NCBI GenBank assembly: GCA_025455535.1
Contig: JALOMM010000020.1
Coordinates: 1 to 12,072, forward strand
DNA: 12,072 nucleotides
Direction: 5' to 3'
From: Bacteroidales bacterium
GTDB taxonomy: Bacteria > Bacteroidota > Bacteroidia > Bacteroidales > VadinHA17
Shown here: positions 1 to 6,874 of the stretch, in pieces
Position numbering within the stretch: position 1 is the first letter of the stretch
Layout: each line of letters opens with the position of its first letter
Notes under the pieces: model-generated
Seen by the model: the letters and a program-made list of their open reading frames with translations, nothing else
What the model was told of the DNA's origin: nothing
Databases searched by the model: none
Made by a program: the position numbers and the translations under genes

Positions 1-746
1 GCTGCAATGGCCGCCGAGGAGATCATGCTGATGTCATCCTGAGAGACAAATGACTGCAAGACCCTGGGCAGATTCCGGAACAGGATAAAGAGATTGTCAG
101 ACTCCTTCCCTGAGGCTGCCACAACAGGCGTAAAGCCTTGCTGATGACGGATATCCGATCCTGCATCCTTGTTATTGAGGGCATTCTCGACAAGCGTTCC
201 GGATGTGGAAACAATAATAATACCTGAGGTCATGGCCATATAAACAAGAGACTTTGTGCCGCCCTTGCCGTAGGCAACCTCAAATGTCCTTGCTCCCCCG
301 AGCTCTCTTGTGGCTGACACCGATCCTCCCGACTGCCCGCAAAGTTTTATCAGATGCCGGGAAGAAAAAGAAGGTCCGGTATTCATGACTGCCATCGCGG
401 TAACCGGACCCTGCCCTATAATATGGAACGACAGAAGCACCTTGCGGTTGCTGATCAGTTCCCTCACATCACGTCCTCCGGTGATGCTGTCAACAGCAGC
501 AGCGGCATCAGTGAGCGCCGCGGCCCATTTCATGTCAGACAGTATGGAAATAATCCCGTTACGGTCCGTGGCCCTGGTCAGAAGTTCAGGGAAATCAGAC
601 GTTTCGATTATAAGAAAGGCATCAGACGGAACAGCGGTCCATGGATCGACAACCACAATCTGTTTCTCCTTCCTGATAAAATAGCCTGCCACAACCAGCG
701 CAACAGCAAGCATCCCCACCAGAACTATCCCGTTTCTCTTCCGCAC
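1..746 (-). CDS. Membrane-anchored protein of unknown function, N-terminal part (partial, runs off left edge)
   Basis: An open minus-strand frame runs from a GTG codon at 746 to the window edge without a stop, giving 248 codons of an unfinished protein. It begins with basic residues (VRKRNG) and then about 17 hydrophobic residues (roughly 7-23), followed by RKEK. This is a typical N-terminal signal anchor leaving the rest outside the cytoplasm. The exported part mixes beta-prone and helical stretches, with no catalytic motif that I recognise. It loosely resembles the large hypothetical exported proteins (DUF3352-like) common in Bacteroidota, but that match is from memory and weak. An in-frame ATG at 713 would cut into the hydrophobic segment, so GTG 746 is the better start; TTG 755 is also possible, and a stop at 756-758 closes the frame upstream. 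The gene is divergent from the TonB-dependent receptor. Confidence 0.75.
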   Translation of the reverse strand, partial: MRKRNGIVLVGMLAVALVVAGYFIRKEKQIVVVDPWTAVPSDAFLIIETSDFPELLTRATDRNGIISILSDMKWAAALTDAAAAVDSITGGRDVRELISNRKVLLSFHIIGQGPVTAMAVMNTGPSFSSRHLIKLCGQSGGSVSATRELGGARTFEVAYGKGGTKSLVYMAMTSGIIIVSTSGTLVENALNNKDAGSDIRHQQGFTPVVAASGKESDNLFILFRNLPRVLQSFVSQDDISMISSAAIA

Positions 747-770
747 AATTATCAATTAAGGTTACTGACT

Positions 771-778
771 CAAAAATA
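771..778 (-). promoter_or_regulatory. Possible Bacteroidota -7 element for the left-edge gene
   Basis: The minus strand reads TATTTTTG here, an exact match to the Bacteroidota -7 consensus TAnnTTTG. It lies 25 bases upstream of the GTG start at 746, a plausible position. No clear TTTG-type -33 element is visible about 20 bases further upstream, and the area is AT-rich, so a chance match is possible. Confidence 0.35.
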
Positions 779-867
779 TAAAATATTAATTTGCCGTGGT
801 AAAGAACCTTTCATAGGTTATTCAGGCGAAAATGCTGAGGAACATTTCCGCAGAAGTGATTGTGGAA

Positions 868-876
868 TAATTTTTG
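868..876 (+). promoter_or_regulatory. Weak candidate -7 element for the TonB-dependent receptor
   Basis: The sequence TAATTTTTG resembles TAnnTTTG with one extra base and ends 31 bases before the ATG at 908. No convincing -33 element is visible. The rest of the 161-base gap between the divergent genes (747-907) shows no other clear motif, no riboswitch-like structure and no obvious Fur-like palindrome. Confidence 0.18.
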
Positions 877-907
877 TGCAGTGGCACACAGTGCAAATGA
901 TTTATTT

Positions 908-3313
908 ATGCGGCGGCTTGCGTTTATTGTAATACTATTGCCTTTTTCTCTGTCTGTCATCGCCCAGACCGTTACGGTACTGTCATATGAAGACGGCAGG
1001 CCCGTAGCAGATGCTGCCATTTACAATGATGACCACACACAATTCGGCTATACAAATTATGCAGGGAAAGCAAGCCTTGAAGGATTTAAAAAAGATCAGC
1101 CGGTCCATTTCCAGCACTTTTCCTATGAAAGGGTCTCTTATACCCTGCCCGAACTTGAGAAAGCAGGTTGGGTCGTAAAACTCGTCACAAAAACCTTTGA
1201 GGTTGAAGAGTTTATCGTCTCAGCCCACAGATATGAGCAGCGGTCTGACGAAGTGCCTAACCTGATAACTACTGTCTCACTCCCTGCAATAAGACTCCAT
1301 AATCCCCAGACAACAGCCGACCTGATATCTTTAGGCGGTGATGTTTATGTCCAGAAGAGCCAGCTGGGAGGAGGAAGCCCTATGATAAGAGGTTTTGCCA
1401 CAAACAGGGTCCTTATTGTAATTGACGGCGTCAGAATGAACAATGCAATCTACCGTGAAGGAAACATACAGAATATCCTCTCTCTTGATCCGTCAGTGAT
1501 AGACCGCACCGAGGTGATATTCGGTCCCGGGGCTACAATGTATGGCAGTGACGCACTGGGGGGAGTGATGGACTTTCATACAAAAAGAGCACTCTATTCA
1601 ACAGGTGACTCTGTATACTACAAGGCAGAAGCACTTGCCCGCTATTCATCAGCAGCTGATGAAAAGACCTTCCATCTCGATCTGAATATCGGGGGCAGCA
1701 AAATAGCATTTCTTACATCAGTATCATGGTCAGACTTCGGCCACCTGAAGATGGGTTCATGGAAATATCCTGAATATCTGCGTAATGAGTACCAGGCACG
1801 CACTTCAACGGGAGACACAACTATTATCAGTGATGACCCCCTCGAACAGGTTGCCTCGGGTTATTCACAGCTTAATCTCATGAACAAGCTGCGCTTCAGG
1901 CTGACGCATAATCTTGACATTACGCTGGCAAACCACTATTCTCAGCTGTCTGACGTTCCCCGTTATGACAGGCTCATCCAGAAAAAGGAGGGTGTCCTGA
2001 GGTACGGCGACTGGTATTACGGGCCACAGGTCTGGATGATGAACAGCGCTATGGCCAGGTATACAAAACAGTCCTCGCTGTTTGATGAGGTAAGGTTTAC
2101 GGTTGCAAGGCAGGACTACAGTGAAAGTCGTCACGACCGCAAATATGACAATGTCACTCTGTACGGGCAGGAGGAGAAAGTCGGAATATGGTCTGTTAAT
2201 CTTGATTTCGACAAGACCCCCGGAGAGAAAAACAGCCTGCTCTATTACGGTGCCGAGTATGTCTTCAATGACATAAAAAGCACTGCCGAAAACAGGGATA
2301 TCCTTTCAGGAGAAACAGAACCCGCCGGATCACGGTACCCGAACGGAAAAAACATATATAACAGCTTTGCCGCTTATGGAGGGTATAAATATAACCTCAG
2401 TGAGAAATACTCACTCAGTACTGGCATAAGGTACAATTTCGTCTCACTCAGTTCGGAGATCGCAGACAACTCCTTTTACAACTTCCCCTTCACAGAAATA
2501 AAAGTCGCAAACAGCGCTGTAACAGGGGCAGTTGGCTTTGTCTACAGGCCTGATAAGAAAACTGATGTAACACTGAACCTGTCTACCGGATTCAGGGCGC
2601 CCAACCTTGATGACATGGGCAAAGTATTTGAATCGGCGCCCGGAGTGGTGGTTGTTCCCAACCCTGACCTGAAGCCGGAATATCTGTATAATATCGATAT
2701 AGGCGCATCAGCTGAAGCCGGCAGATTCATCCATGCAGATGTCACATGCTTCTTCTCATACCTTGATGACGCAATGGTGCGGGAGGAGTTTCTCTTTAAC
2801 AGTCAGCCGACCATAATCTATCAGGGTGAAGTGAGTGATGTCTATGCCCTGGTGAACGCCGGCTATGCAATAATATACGGCGCTCAGCTCAAGGCAGAGC
2901 TGAAGCCTCATCCTGCACTGAGAATAAAGTCGATGCTCACCCTTACATCAGGTCATGATGACGAAAACGAACCGCTCCGCCATGTACCGCCTGTTTTCGG
3001 AGCTACTCACCTGACTTATGAAAAAGGGGCTGTCAAGGCTGACTTCTACGCCCTGTACAACGGCAGTGTCCCTTATGATAAACTCGCTCCCGGCGAAAAA
3101 GACAAAGCATATTTATATGCAACTGATGAAAACGGCAACCCCTGGTCACCGGGATGGTTTACCCTGAACCTCAAATCTTCATTTAATGTCGCCAACAGAC
3201 TGGATCTGACTGTCGGGATTGAAAATATCCTGGATGTAAGATACAGACCATATTCATCAGGCATTGTCTCGCCGGGAAGAAACTTCATCTTCTCTGCCAG
3301 AATAAGGATCTGA
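908..3313 (+). CDS. TonB-dependent outer-membrane receptor, haem/haemoglobin-receptor-like
   Basis: An 801-residue outer-membrane beta-barrel transporter that would take up a bound ligand using energy from TonB-ExbBD. The start is placed at ATG 908 because it gives a clean signal peptide (MRRLAFIVILLPFSLSVIAQ, cut after residue 20); an upstream ATG at 860 would add 16 residues that spoil it. Residues about 21-97 look like a CarboxypepD_reg-like domain, typical of Bacteroidota receptors. VEEFIVSA (about 99-106) may be the TonB box. The plug covers about 103-225 and includes GGSPMIRGF, NRVLIVIDGVRMNNAIYR and a GATMYGSDALGG loop, all close to haem/haemoglobin receptors of the HmuR type. The barrel carries FRAP (562-565) and NPDL (585-588), the conserved box of haem receptors, but with no histidine between them. 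The C-terminus ends FIFSARIRI. No haemophore or haem-handling gene is adjacent, so the ligand is uncertain. Confidence 0.93.
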   Translation: MRRLAFIVILLPFSLSVIAQTVTVLSYEDGRPVADAAIYNDDHTQFGYTNYAGKASLEGFKKDQPVHFQHFSYERVSYTLPELEKAGWVVKLVTKTFEVEEFIVSAHRYEQRSDEVPNLITTVSLPAIRLHNPQTTADLISLGGDVYVQKSQLGGGSPMIRGFATNRVLIVIDGVRMNNAIYREGNIQNILSLDPSVIDRTEVIFGPGATMYGSDALGGVMDFHTKRALYSTGDSVYYKAEALARYSSAADEKTFHLDLNIGGSKIAFLTSVSWSDFGHLKMGSWKYPEYLRNEYQARTSTGDTTIISDDPLEQVASGYSQLNLMNKLRFRLTHNLDITLANHYSQLSDVPRYDRLIQKKEGVLRYGDWYYGPQVWMMNSAMARYTKQSSLFDEVRFTVARQDYSESRHDRKYDNVTLYGQEEKVGIWSVNLDFDKTPGEKNSLLYYGAEYVFNDIKSTAENRDILSGETEPAGSRYPNGKNIYNSFAAYGGYKYNLSEKYSLSTGIRYNFVSLSSEIADNSFYNFPFTEIKVANSAVTGAVGFVYRPDKKTDVTLNLSTGFRAPNLDDMGKVFESAPGVVVVPNPDLKPEYLYNIDIGASAEAGRFIHADVTCFFSYLDDAMVREEFLFNSQPTIIYQGEVSDVYALVNAGYAIIYGAQLKAELKPHPALRIKSMLTLTSGHDDENEPLRHVPPVFGATHLTYEKGAVKADFYALYNGSVPYDKLAPGEKDKAYLYATDENGNPWSPGWFTLNLKSSFNVANRLDLTVGIENILDVRYRPYSSGIVSPGRNFIFSARIRI

Positions 3314-3395
3314 CACCTGCCTCACCGTTTTGTTTCCCTGTTATATTTCGGAAAGATTGATTAAATTTCAGCCTCGTTAGGTTAATGCCAGGGTA

Positions 3396-4580
3396 ATGCA
3401 CGGGGAATTTCATCTTTCAGAAGTATCTACAAGAAAGGAGATCAGGGAGTTTCATGATCTTCCTGCCTTCATCAACTTGGGAGATCCGAACTGGATCAAG
3501 CCACTCATAAAGGATGTTGAGGCCATATTCACCCCCTCTCTAAACACCCACTTCAGAAACGGGGAAGCGGTCAGGTGGCTCCTTAAGGATGACAAAGGCA
3601 CCACGGTGGGCCGTGTGGCTGCGTTTTACAGCAGGAAAATAGCAAATGCAGACCAGATGCCGGTGGGAGGAATGGGGTTCTTTGAATGTATTAATGATCA
3701 GAAAGCTGCATTTATTCTCTTTGATGCTTGCCGTGACTGGCTGGAAGAGAAAGGGATGAAAATGATGGAAGGACCTGTGAATTTCGGGGAACGGGACCGC
3801 TGGTGGGGGCTGCTCGTTGACGGCTTCCTGCCACCCAATTACTGCGTTCCCTACAACCCCCCTTATTACAGGGAACTGTTTGAAAAATATGGTTTTAAGA
3901 ATTATTTTGAACAGTACACCTATTATACACCCATCAATGACAACGGCCTCAGCGATGTCATAAAAGTAAAGGCGGAAAGGATATTTTCAAATCCTGACTA
4001 CTCGTTCAGGTACATGAAGCGTACAGAGATGCGTGACATAACACGCAACTTCATGATAGTTTATAACAAAGGATGGGCACGGTTCCCGGGGGTGAAAACC
4101 ATCAGTGAAGGGCATGCCAGGTTGCTGATGAAAAGCCTCAGGCCCGTTCTCGATGAAAAACTCCTCTGGTTCGGATTCTACAAAGATGAACCTGTCTGTT
4201 TCTTCCTGATGCTCCCTGAAGTAAACCAGATAATCAGGCATCTCAACGGCAAGCTAAACCTCATGGGCAAGATGAAGTTTCTCTGGTACAGACACTTATC
4301 AGGAGAGCTGACTAAGGCTTTTGGCCAGATCTTCGGCATTGTCCCTGAACACCAGCGCAAGGGGGTGGAAGGCGCCCTGATAATGGCTTTCGCAAAACTG
4401 GCACTCTCGAAAGAGTTCAGGTATAAGGATCTGGAGATGAACTGGATCGGCGATTACAATCCCTCGATGATGCACCTGCTTGATCAGATAGGTGCCAGGA
4501 TTATCAAGACCCATATAACATACAGGTATCTCTTTGACAGGGACGCTCCCTTTGAGAGAGCTCCTGTAGTCAACATTTAA
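3396..4580 (+). CDS. GNAT-like acyltransferase family protein, two-domain
   Basis: A 394-residue soluble protein of the GNAT acyltransferase superfamily, probably using an acyl-CoA donor on an unknown substrate. The first half has GRVAAFYSRK (72-81), GGMGFFE (91-97) and EGPVNFGERDRWW (125-137), like a degenerate N-terminal GNAT fold. The second half has QRKGVEGALI (320-329), matching the acetyl-CoA pyrophosphate-binding motif A, then EMNWIGDYNPSM (347-358) and a closing LDQIGARI (362-369), the usual end of GNAT domains. The family is widespread as an unassigned protein in Bacteroidota and resembles E. coli YghO, from memory. ATG 3396 is the only good start. It overlaps the stop of a three-codon frame (ATG at 3385, TAA at 3394-3396), which may be chance. 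A poor -7-like TATATTTC sits at 3342-3349. The 3' end faces trpS with a 10-base gap. Confidence 0.8.
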   Translation: MHGEFHLSEVSTRKEIREFHDLPAFINLGDPNWIKPLIKDVEAIFTPSLNTHFRNGEAVRWLLKDDKGTTVGRVAAFYSRKIANADQMPVGGMGFFECINDQKAAFILFDACRDWLEEKGMKMMEGPVNFGERDRWWGLLVDGFLPPNYCVPYNPPYYRELFEKYGFKNYFEQYTYYTPINDNGLSDVIKVKAERIFSNPDYSFRYMKRTEMRDITRNFMIVYNKGWARFPGVKTISEGHARLLMKSLRPVLDEKLLWFGFYKDEPVCFFLMLPEVNQIIRHLNGKLNLMGKMKFLWYRHLSGELTKAFGQIFGIVPEHQRKGVEGALIMAFAKLALSKEFRYKDLEMNWIGDYNPSMMHLLDQIGARIIKTHITYRYLFDRDAPFERAPVVNI

Positions 4581-4590
4581 TACTGTTTCG

Positions 4591-5580
4591 TCAGAACGGT
4601 CTGTATCCGATTATCTCCCTTACCTCCCTGACGGTGGCCGAGGCGCTGGCACGCGCTTTCTCTGCCCCCCGCGAAACCACCTTCCTCAGGTAAACAGTAT
4701 CATTGATGATCTCATTGATCCGTACCCTGATAGGTTCCGTTACCTTAATGATATCCTCGGCCAGCTGTTTCTTCATGTCACCGTACCTTATCTCACATGA
4801 TGCATGCTTCTCTCTGAAGTAGGCCACGGTTGAAGGTTCGGAAACCACACCCATTAAAGTGAACAGGTTTTTTACCGGTTCACTTGGCTCTGAACCGGGT
4901 TTTTCGGGCCCGGCATCAGTTACGGCCCTCATGACCTTCTTCCTTATCTCCGCAGGGGTGTCAGCAAGAAATATCCCGTTGCCTTCACTCTTCCCCATCT
5001 TGCCCGTGCCGTCGAGACCCGGTATCTTTACAAGTTGCCTGCCGAAGTTATATGCATCAGGCTCGGGGAAGTATTCAACACCGTACATGGTGTTGAAACG
5101 TCGCGCAAAACGCCTGGTCATCTCCAGATGCTGCTCCTGATCCTTGCCTACCGGGACCTTGTGTGCCTTGTGAATGATGATGTCGGCTGCCATGAGCACA
5201 GGGTAGGTGAGCAGGCCGGCATTGATGTTATCAGGCTGCTTGCGTATCTTCTCCTTGAATGACGTGGTGCGCTCAAGCTCCCCGACATATGCGTTCATGT
5301 TAAGCAAAAGATATAACTCAGTCACCTCCGGAACATCGCTCTGGACATAAACCGTCGCCTTCTCGGGGTCAATGCCGCAGGCAAGGTATTCTGCCAGCAC
5401 CTGCCTGATGTTGCCATGAATGTCATCAGGGTGAGGATGAGTGGTAAGCGAATGATAATCAGCTATAAAAAAATAACAGTGATTTTCCTCCTGCATCCTC
5501 AGGAAGTTTTTCAGGGCACCGAAATAGTTCCCAAGGTGAAGATTGCCTGTTGACCGTATGCCGCTTACTACCGTATCCAT
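4591..5580 (-). CDS. trpS: Tryptophan--tRNA ligase
   Basis: This cytoplasmic class I aminoacyl-tRNA synthetase charges tRNA-Trp with tryptophan. At 329 residues it has the normal bacterial length. The HIGH signature appears as HLGN (15-18) in GNLHLGNYFGA, and the KMSKS loop appears as KMGKS (194-198) in a GTGKMGKSEGN context. YPVLMAADI (126-134) and VGKDQEQHLEMTR (144-156), both typical of TrpS, are intact. I place the start at ATG 5580, giving MDTVVSGIRSTG. The in-frame ATG at 5604 would add eight atypical residues and would overlap the likely promoter at 5602-5609. The gene is divergent from rbfA and convergent with the GNAT-like gene. Two short inverted repeats lie inside it (4859-4912). 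No T-box or trp leader is visible upstream. Confidence 0.97.
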   Translation of the reverse strand: MDTVVSGIRSTGNLHLGNYFGALKNFLRMQEENHCYFFIADYHSLTTHPHPDDIHGNIRQVLAEYLACGIDPEKATVYVQSDVPEVTELYLLLNMNAYVGELERTTSFKEKIRKQPDNINAGLLTYPVLMAADIIIHKAHKVPVGKDQEQHLEMTRRFARRFNTMYGVEYFPEPDAYNFGRQLVKIPGLDGTGKMGKSEGNGIFLADTPAEIRKKVMRAVTDAGPEKPGSEPSEPVKNLFTLMGVVSEPSTVAYFREKHASCEIRYGDMKKQLAEDIIKVTEPIRVRINEIINDTVYLRKVVSRGAEKARASASATVREVREIIGYRPF

Positions 5581-5601
5581 CGAAAAGTTTTGTTTCCGCC
5601 A

Positions 5602-5609
5602 CAAAAATA
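5602..5609 (-). promoter_or_regulatory. Probable -7 promoter element for trpS
   Basis: The minus strand reads TATTTTTG, an exact TAnnTTTG match, 21 bases upstream of the trpS ATG at 5580. Transcription would start between this element and the ATG, giving a very short leader. No clear -33 TTTG is seen. The position also argues against the longer trpS start at 5604. Confidence 0.5.
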
Positions 5610-5680
5610 GACATATTATGGAAATCTCATCCCCGCAATCTTTCTTTCTCTCACCTTAACGGCAGAACCCCCGCTGCAAC

Positions 5681-5696
5681 TATTTTTGTATTTTTG
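5681..5696 (+). promoter_or_regulatory. Tandem -7 elements upstream of the rbfA operon
   Basis: Two exact copies of TATTTTTG lie head to tail at 5681-5688 and 5689-5696, each matching the Bacteroidota -7 consensus TAnnTTTG. The second ends 18 bases before the rbfA ATG. A clear TTTG -33 element is not visible at the usual distance of about 19-21 bases for either copy. Two start sites eight bases apart are possible, or only one copy may work. This is probably the main promoter for the plus-strand gene cluster. Confidence 0.5.
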
Positions 5697-5714
5697 CAGT
5701 GAAATTAAATCAGG

Positions 5715-6053
5715 ATGGATTCAACGCGTCAGAAGAAAGTTGCAAGGCTGATACAGAAAGAGCTTGCAGAGATCATACTTCATCATACCGGAGAGCTTGC
5801 CCCAGGCAGGATGATCTCTGTGACCGAAGTACGCATCAGCCCTGACCTATCGTTCGCAAAGACGTGGGTGAGCATCTTCCCGTCAGGGAAGTCTGATGAA
5901 GTGCTGACAAACATCCGGAGCCATGTTCCCAGGATAAGGTATGAGCTGGGACAGAAGATCCGCAACCAGCTGAGGATAATCCCTGAAATAGCTTTCTTCA
6001 TTGATGACAGCAATGACTATATCGACAATATCAGTAACCTGCTCAAGGAATAA
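5715..6053 (+). CDS. rbfA: 30S ribosome-binding factor RbfA
   Basis: RbfA binds the small ribosomal subunit and is needed for late 30S maturation and 16S rRNA 5'-end processing. The 112-residue length is typical. The N-terminus MDSTRQKKVARLIQKELAEII matches the opening helix of the family. MISVTEVRISPDLSFAKTWVSIF (33-55) is the characteristic strand segment, and RIRYELGQKIRNQLRI followed by PEIAFFIDDS (about 73-98) is the conserved KH-like C-terminal part. It is the first gene of a tightly packed plus-strand run, and the next gene starts five bases after its stop. No Shine-Dalgarno sequence is seen, as is usual for this phylum. Tandem -7 elements lie just upstream. Confidence 0.95.
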   Translation: MDSTRQKKVARLIQKELAEIILHHTGELAPGRMISVTEVRISPDLSFAKTWVSIFPSGKSDEVLTNIRSHVPRIRYELGQKIRNQLRIIPEIAFFIDDSNDYIDNISNLLKE

Positions 6054-6058
6054 GGCCG

Positions 6059-6874
6059 ATGCATTATGACCCTATCAAGGAACTCCTCGGACGTCTGTTT
6101 AACCGTCATCCGCTGCTAAGAAAACTTTTCTACATTCTCCTGAATATACTTCTCCTCCGCTCGTGGCATGTGAGAAAGACTCTGAGGAGGATCAGCAGCA
6201 GCCTCCCCTCTTCAGCCTCAGTGCTTGATGCGGGGATGGGCTTTGGCCAGTATTCATGGTGGATGGCTTCAGTATTCACGAAGTGGAACATCACTGCCGC
6301 TGACATAAAGAGTGAACAGGTGGCTGACTGTAATGCCTTCTTCACGGCAGCAGGCCTGAAAGAGAGAGTTCAAGCACTTGAGGCCGACCTTGTTACATGG
6401 AGCCCCCCGGGCAACTATGACCTTGTGCTGTGTGTTGATGTGATGGAGCATATCGAAGAAGACTGCACCGTCTTTGCCTCCTTCTTCAAATCAATGAACA
6501 TCAATGGCAAACTGGTTATCTCAACCCCCTCTGACATGGGGGGCTCTGACGTACATTCCGATGATGATCAGTCTTTTATCGGCGAACATGTCCGTGACGG
6601 ATACGGAAAAGAGGAGATAACGGATAAACTCATGGAGGCCGGATTCAACAGTGTTTCCGTATCATATACCTACGGAATGCCAGGCTCAATAGCATGGAGA
6701 CTCTCAATGAAATACCCGGTGATGTTGCTTTCAGCCTCAAAACTGTTCTTCATTGTCCTCCCGTTCTATTATCTTGTGGTCATGCCGTTCGTCGTGCTGC
6801 TGAACTTTGCAGACCTTAATACCACTCACAGCAGGGGAACCGGGTTACTTGTCGTTGCAGAAAAAAACAGATGA
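6059..6874 (+). CDS. Class I SAM-dependent methyltransferase with hydrophobic C-terminal segment
   Basis: A 271-residue protein with a Rossmann-type methyltransferase core. Motif I is VLDAGMGFGQYSW (55-67), an acidic residue at about 82 (AADIKSEQ) fits the SAM ribose-binding position, and DLVLCVDVMEHIEED (121-135) is the post-II motif common in Methyltransf_11/23 enzymes. Substrate residues cannot be assigned. The ends are unusual: residues about 19-34 (LLRKLFYILLNILLLR) are hydrophobic or amphipathic. Residues about 222-250 (around LFFIVLPFYYLVVMPFVVLL) form a strong membrane-seeking segment. This suggests a membrane-bound enzyme, perhaps acting on a lipid or polyprenyl-linked substrate (inference). 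The gene starts five bases after rbfA, and its TGA overlaps the ATG of the permease by four bases (ATGA), so translation is probably coupled. Confidence 0.85.
   Translation: MHYDPIKELLGRLFNRHPLLRKLFYILLNILLLRSWHVRKTLRRISSSLPSSASVLDAGMGFGQYSWWMASVFTKWNITAADIKSEQVADCNAFFTAAGLKERVQALEADLVTWSPPGNYDLVLCVDVMEHIEEDCTVFASFFKSMNINGKLVISTPSDMGGSDVHSDDDQSFIGEHVRDGYGKEEITDKLMEAGFNSVSVSYTYGMPGSIAWRLSMKYPVMLLSASKLFFIVLPFYYLVVMPFVVLLNFADLNTTHSRGTGLLVVAEKNR

Noticed and set aside
860..907. Upstream start for the TonB-dependent receptor
   Set aside because: It would add 16 residues before a clean signal peptide, so ATG 908 is preferred.
310..932. Two plus-strand open frames (310-684 and 354-932)
   Set aside because: They lie opposite the left-edge minus-strand gene and into the intergenic region, and have no recognisable protein features. 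The minus-strand frame has a convincing signal anchor.
4582..4600. Possible terminator hairpin between the GNAT-like gene and trpS
   Set aside because: The seven-pair stem needs two G-T wobbles, overlaps the trpS stop, and is not followed by a T-tract on either strand.
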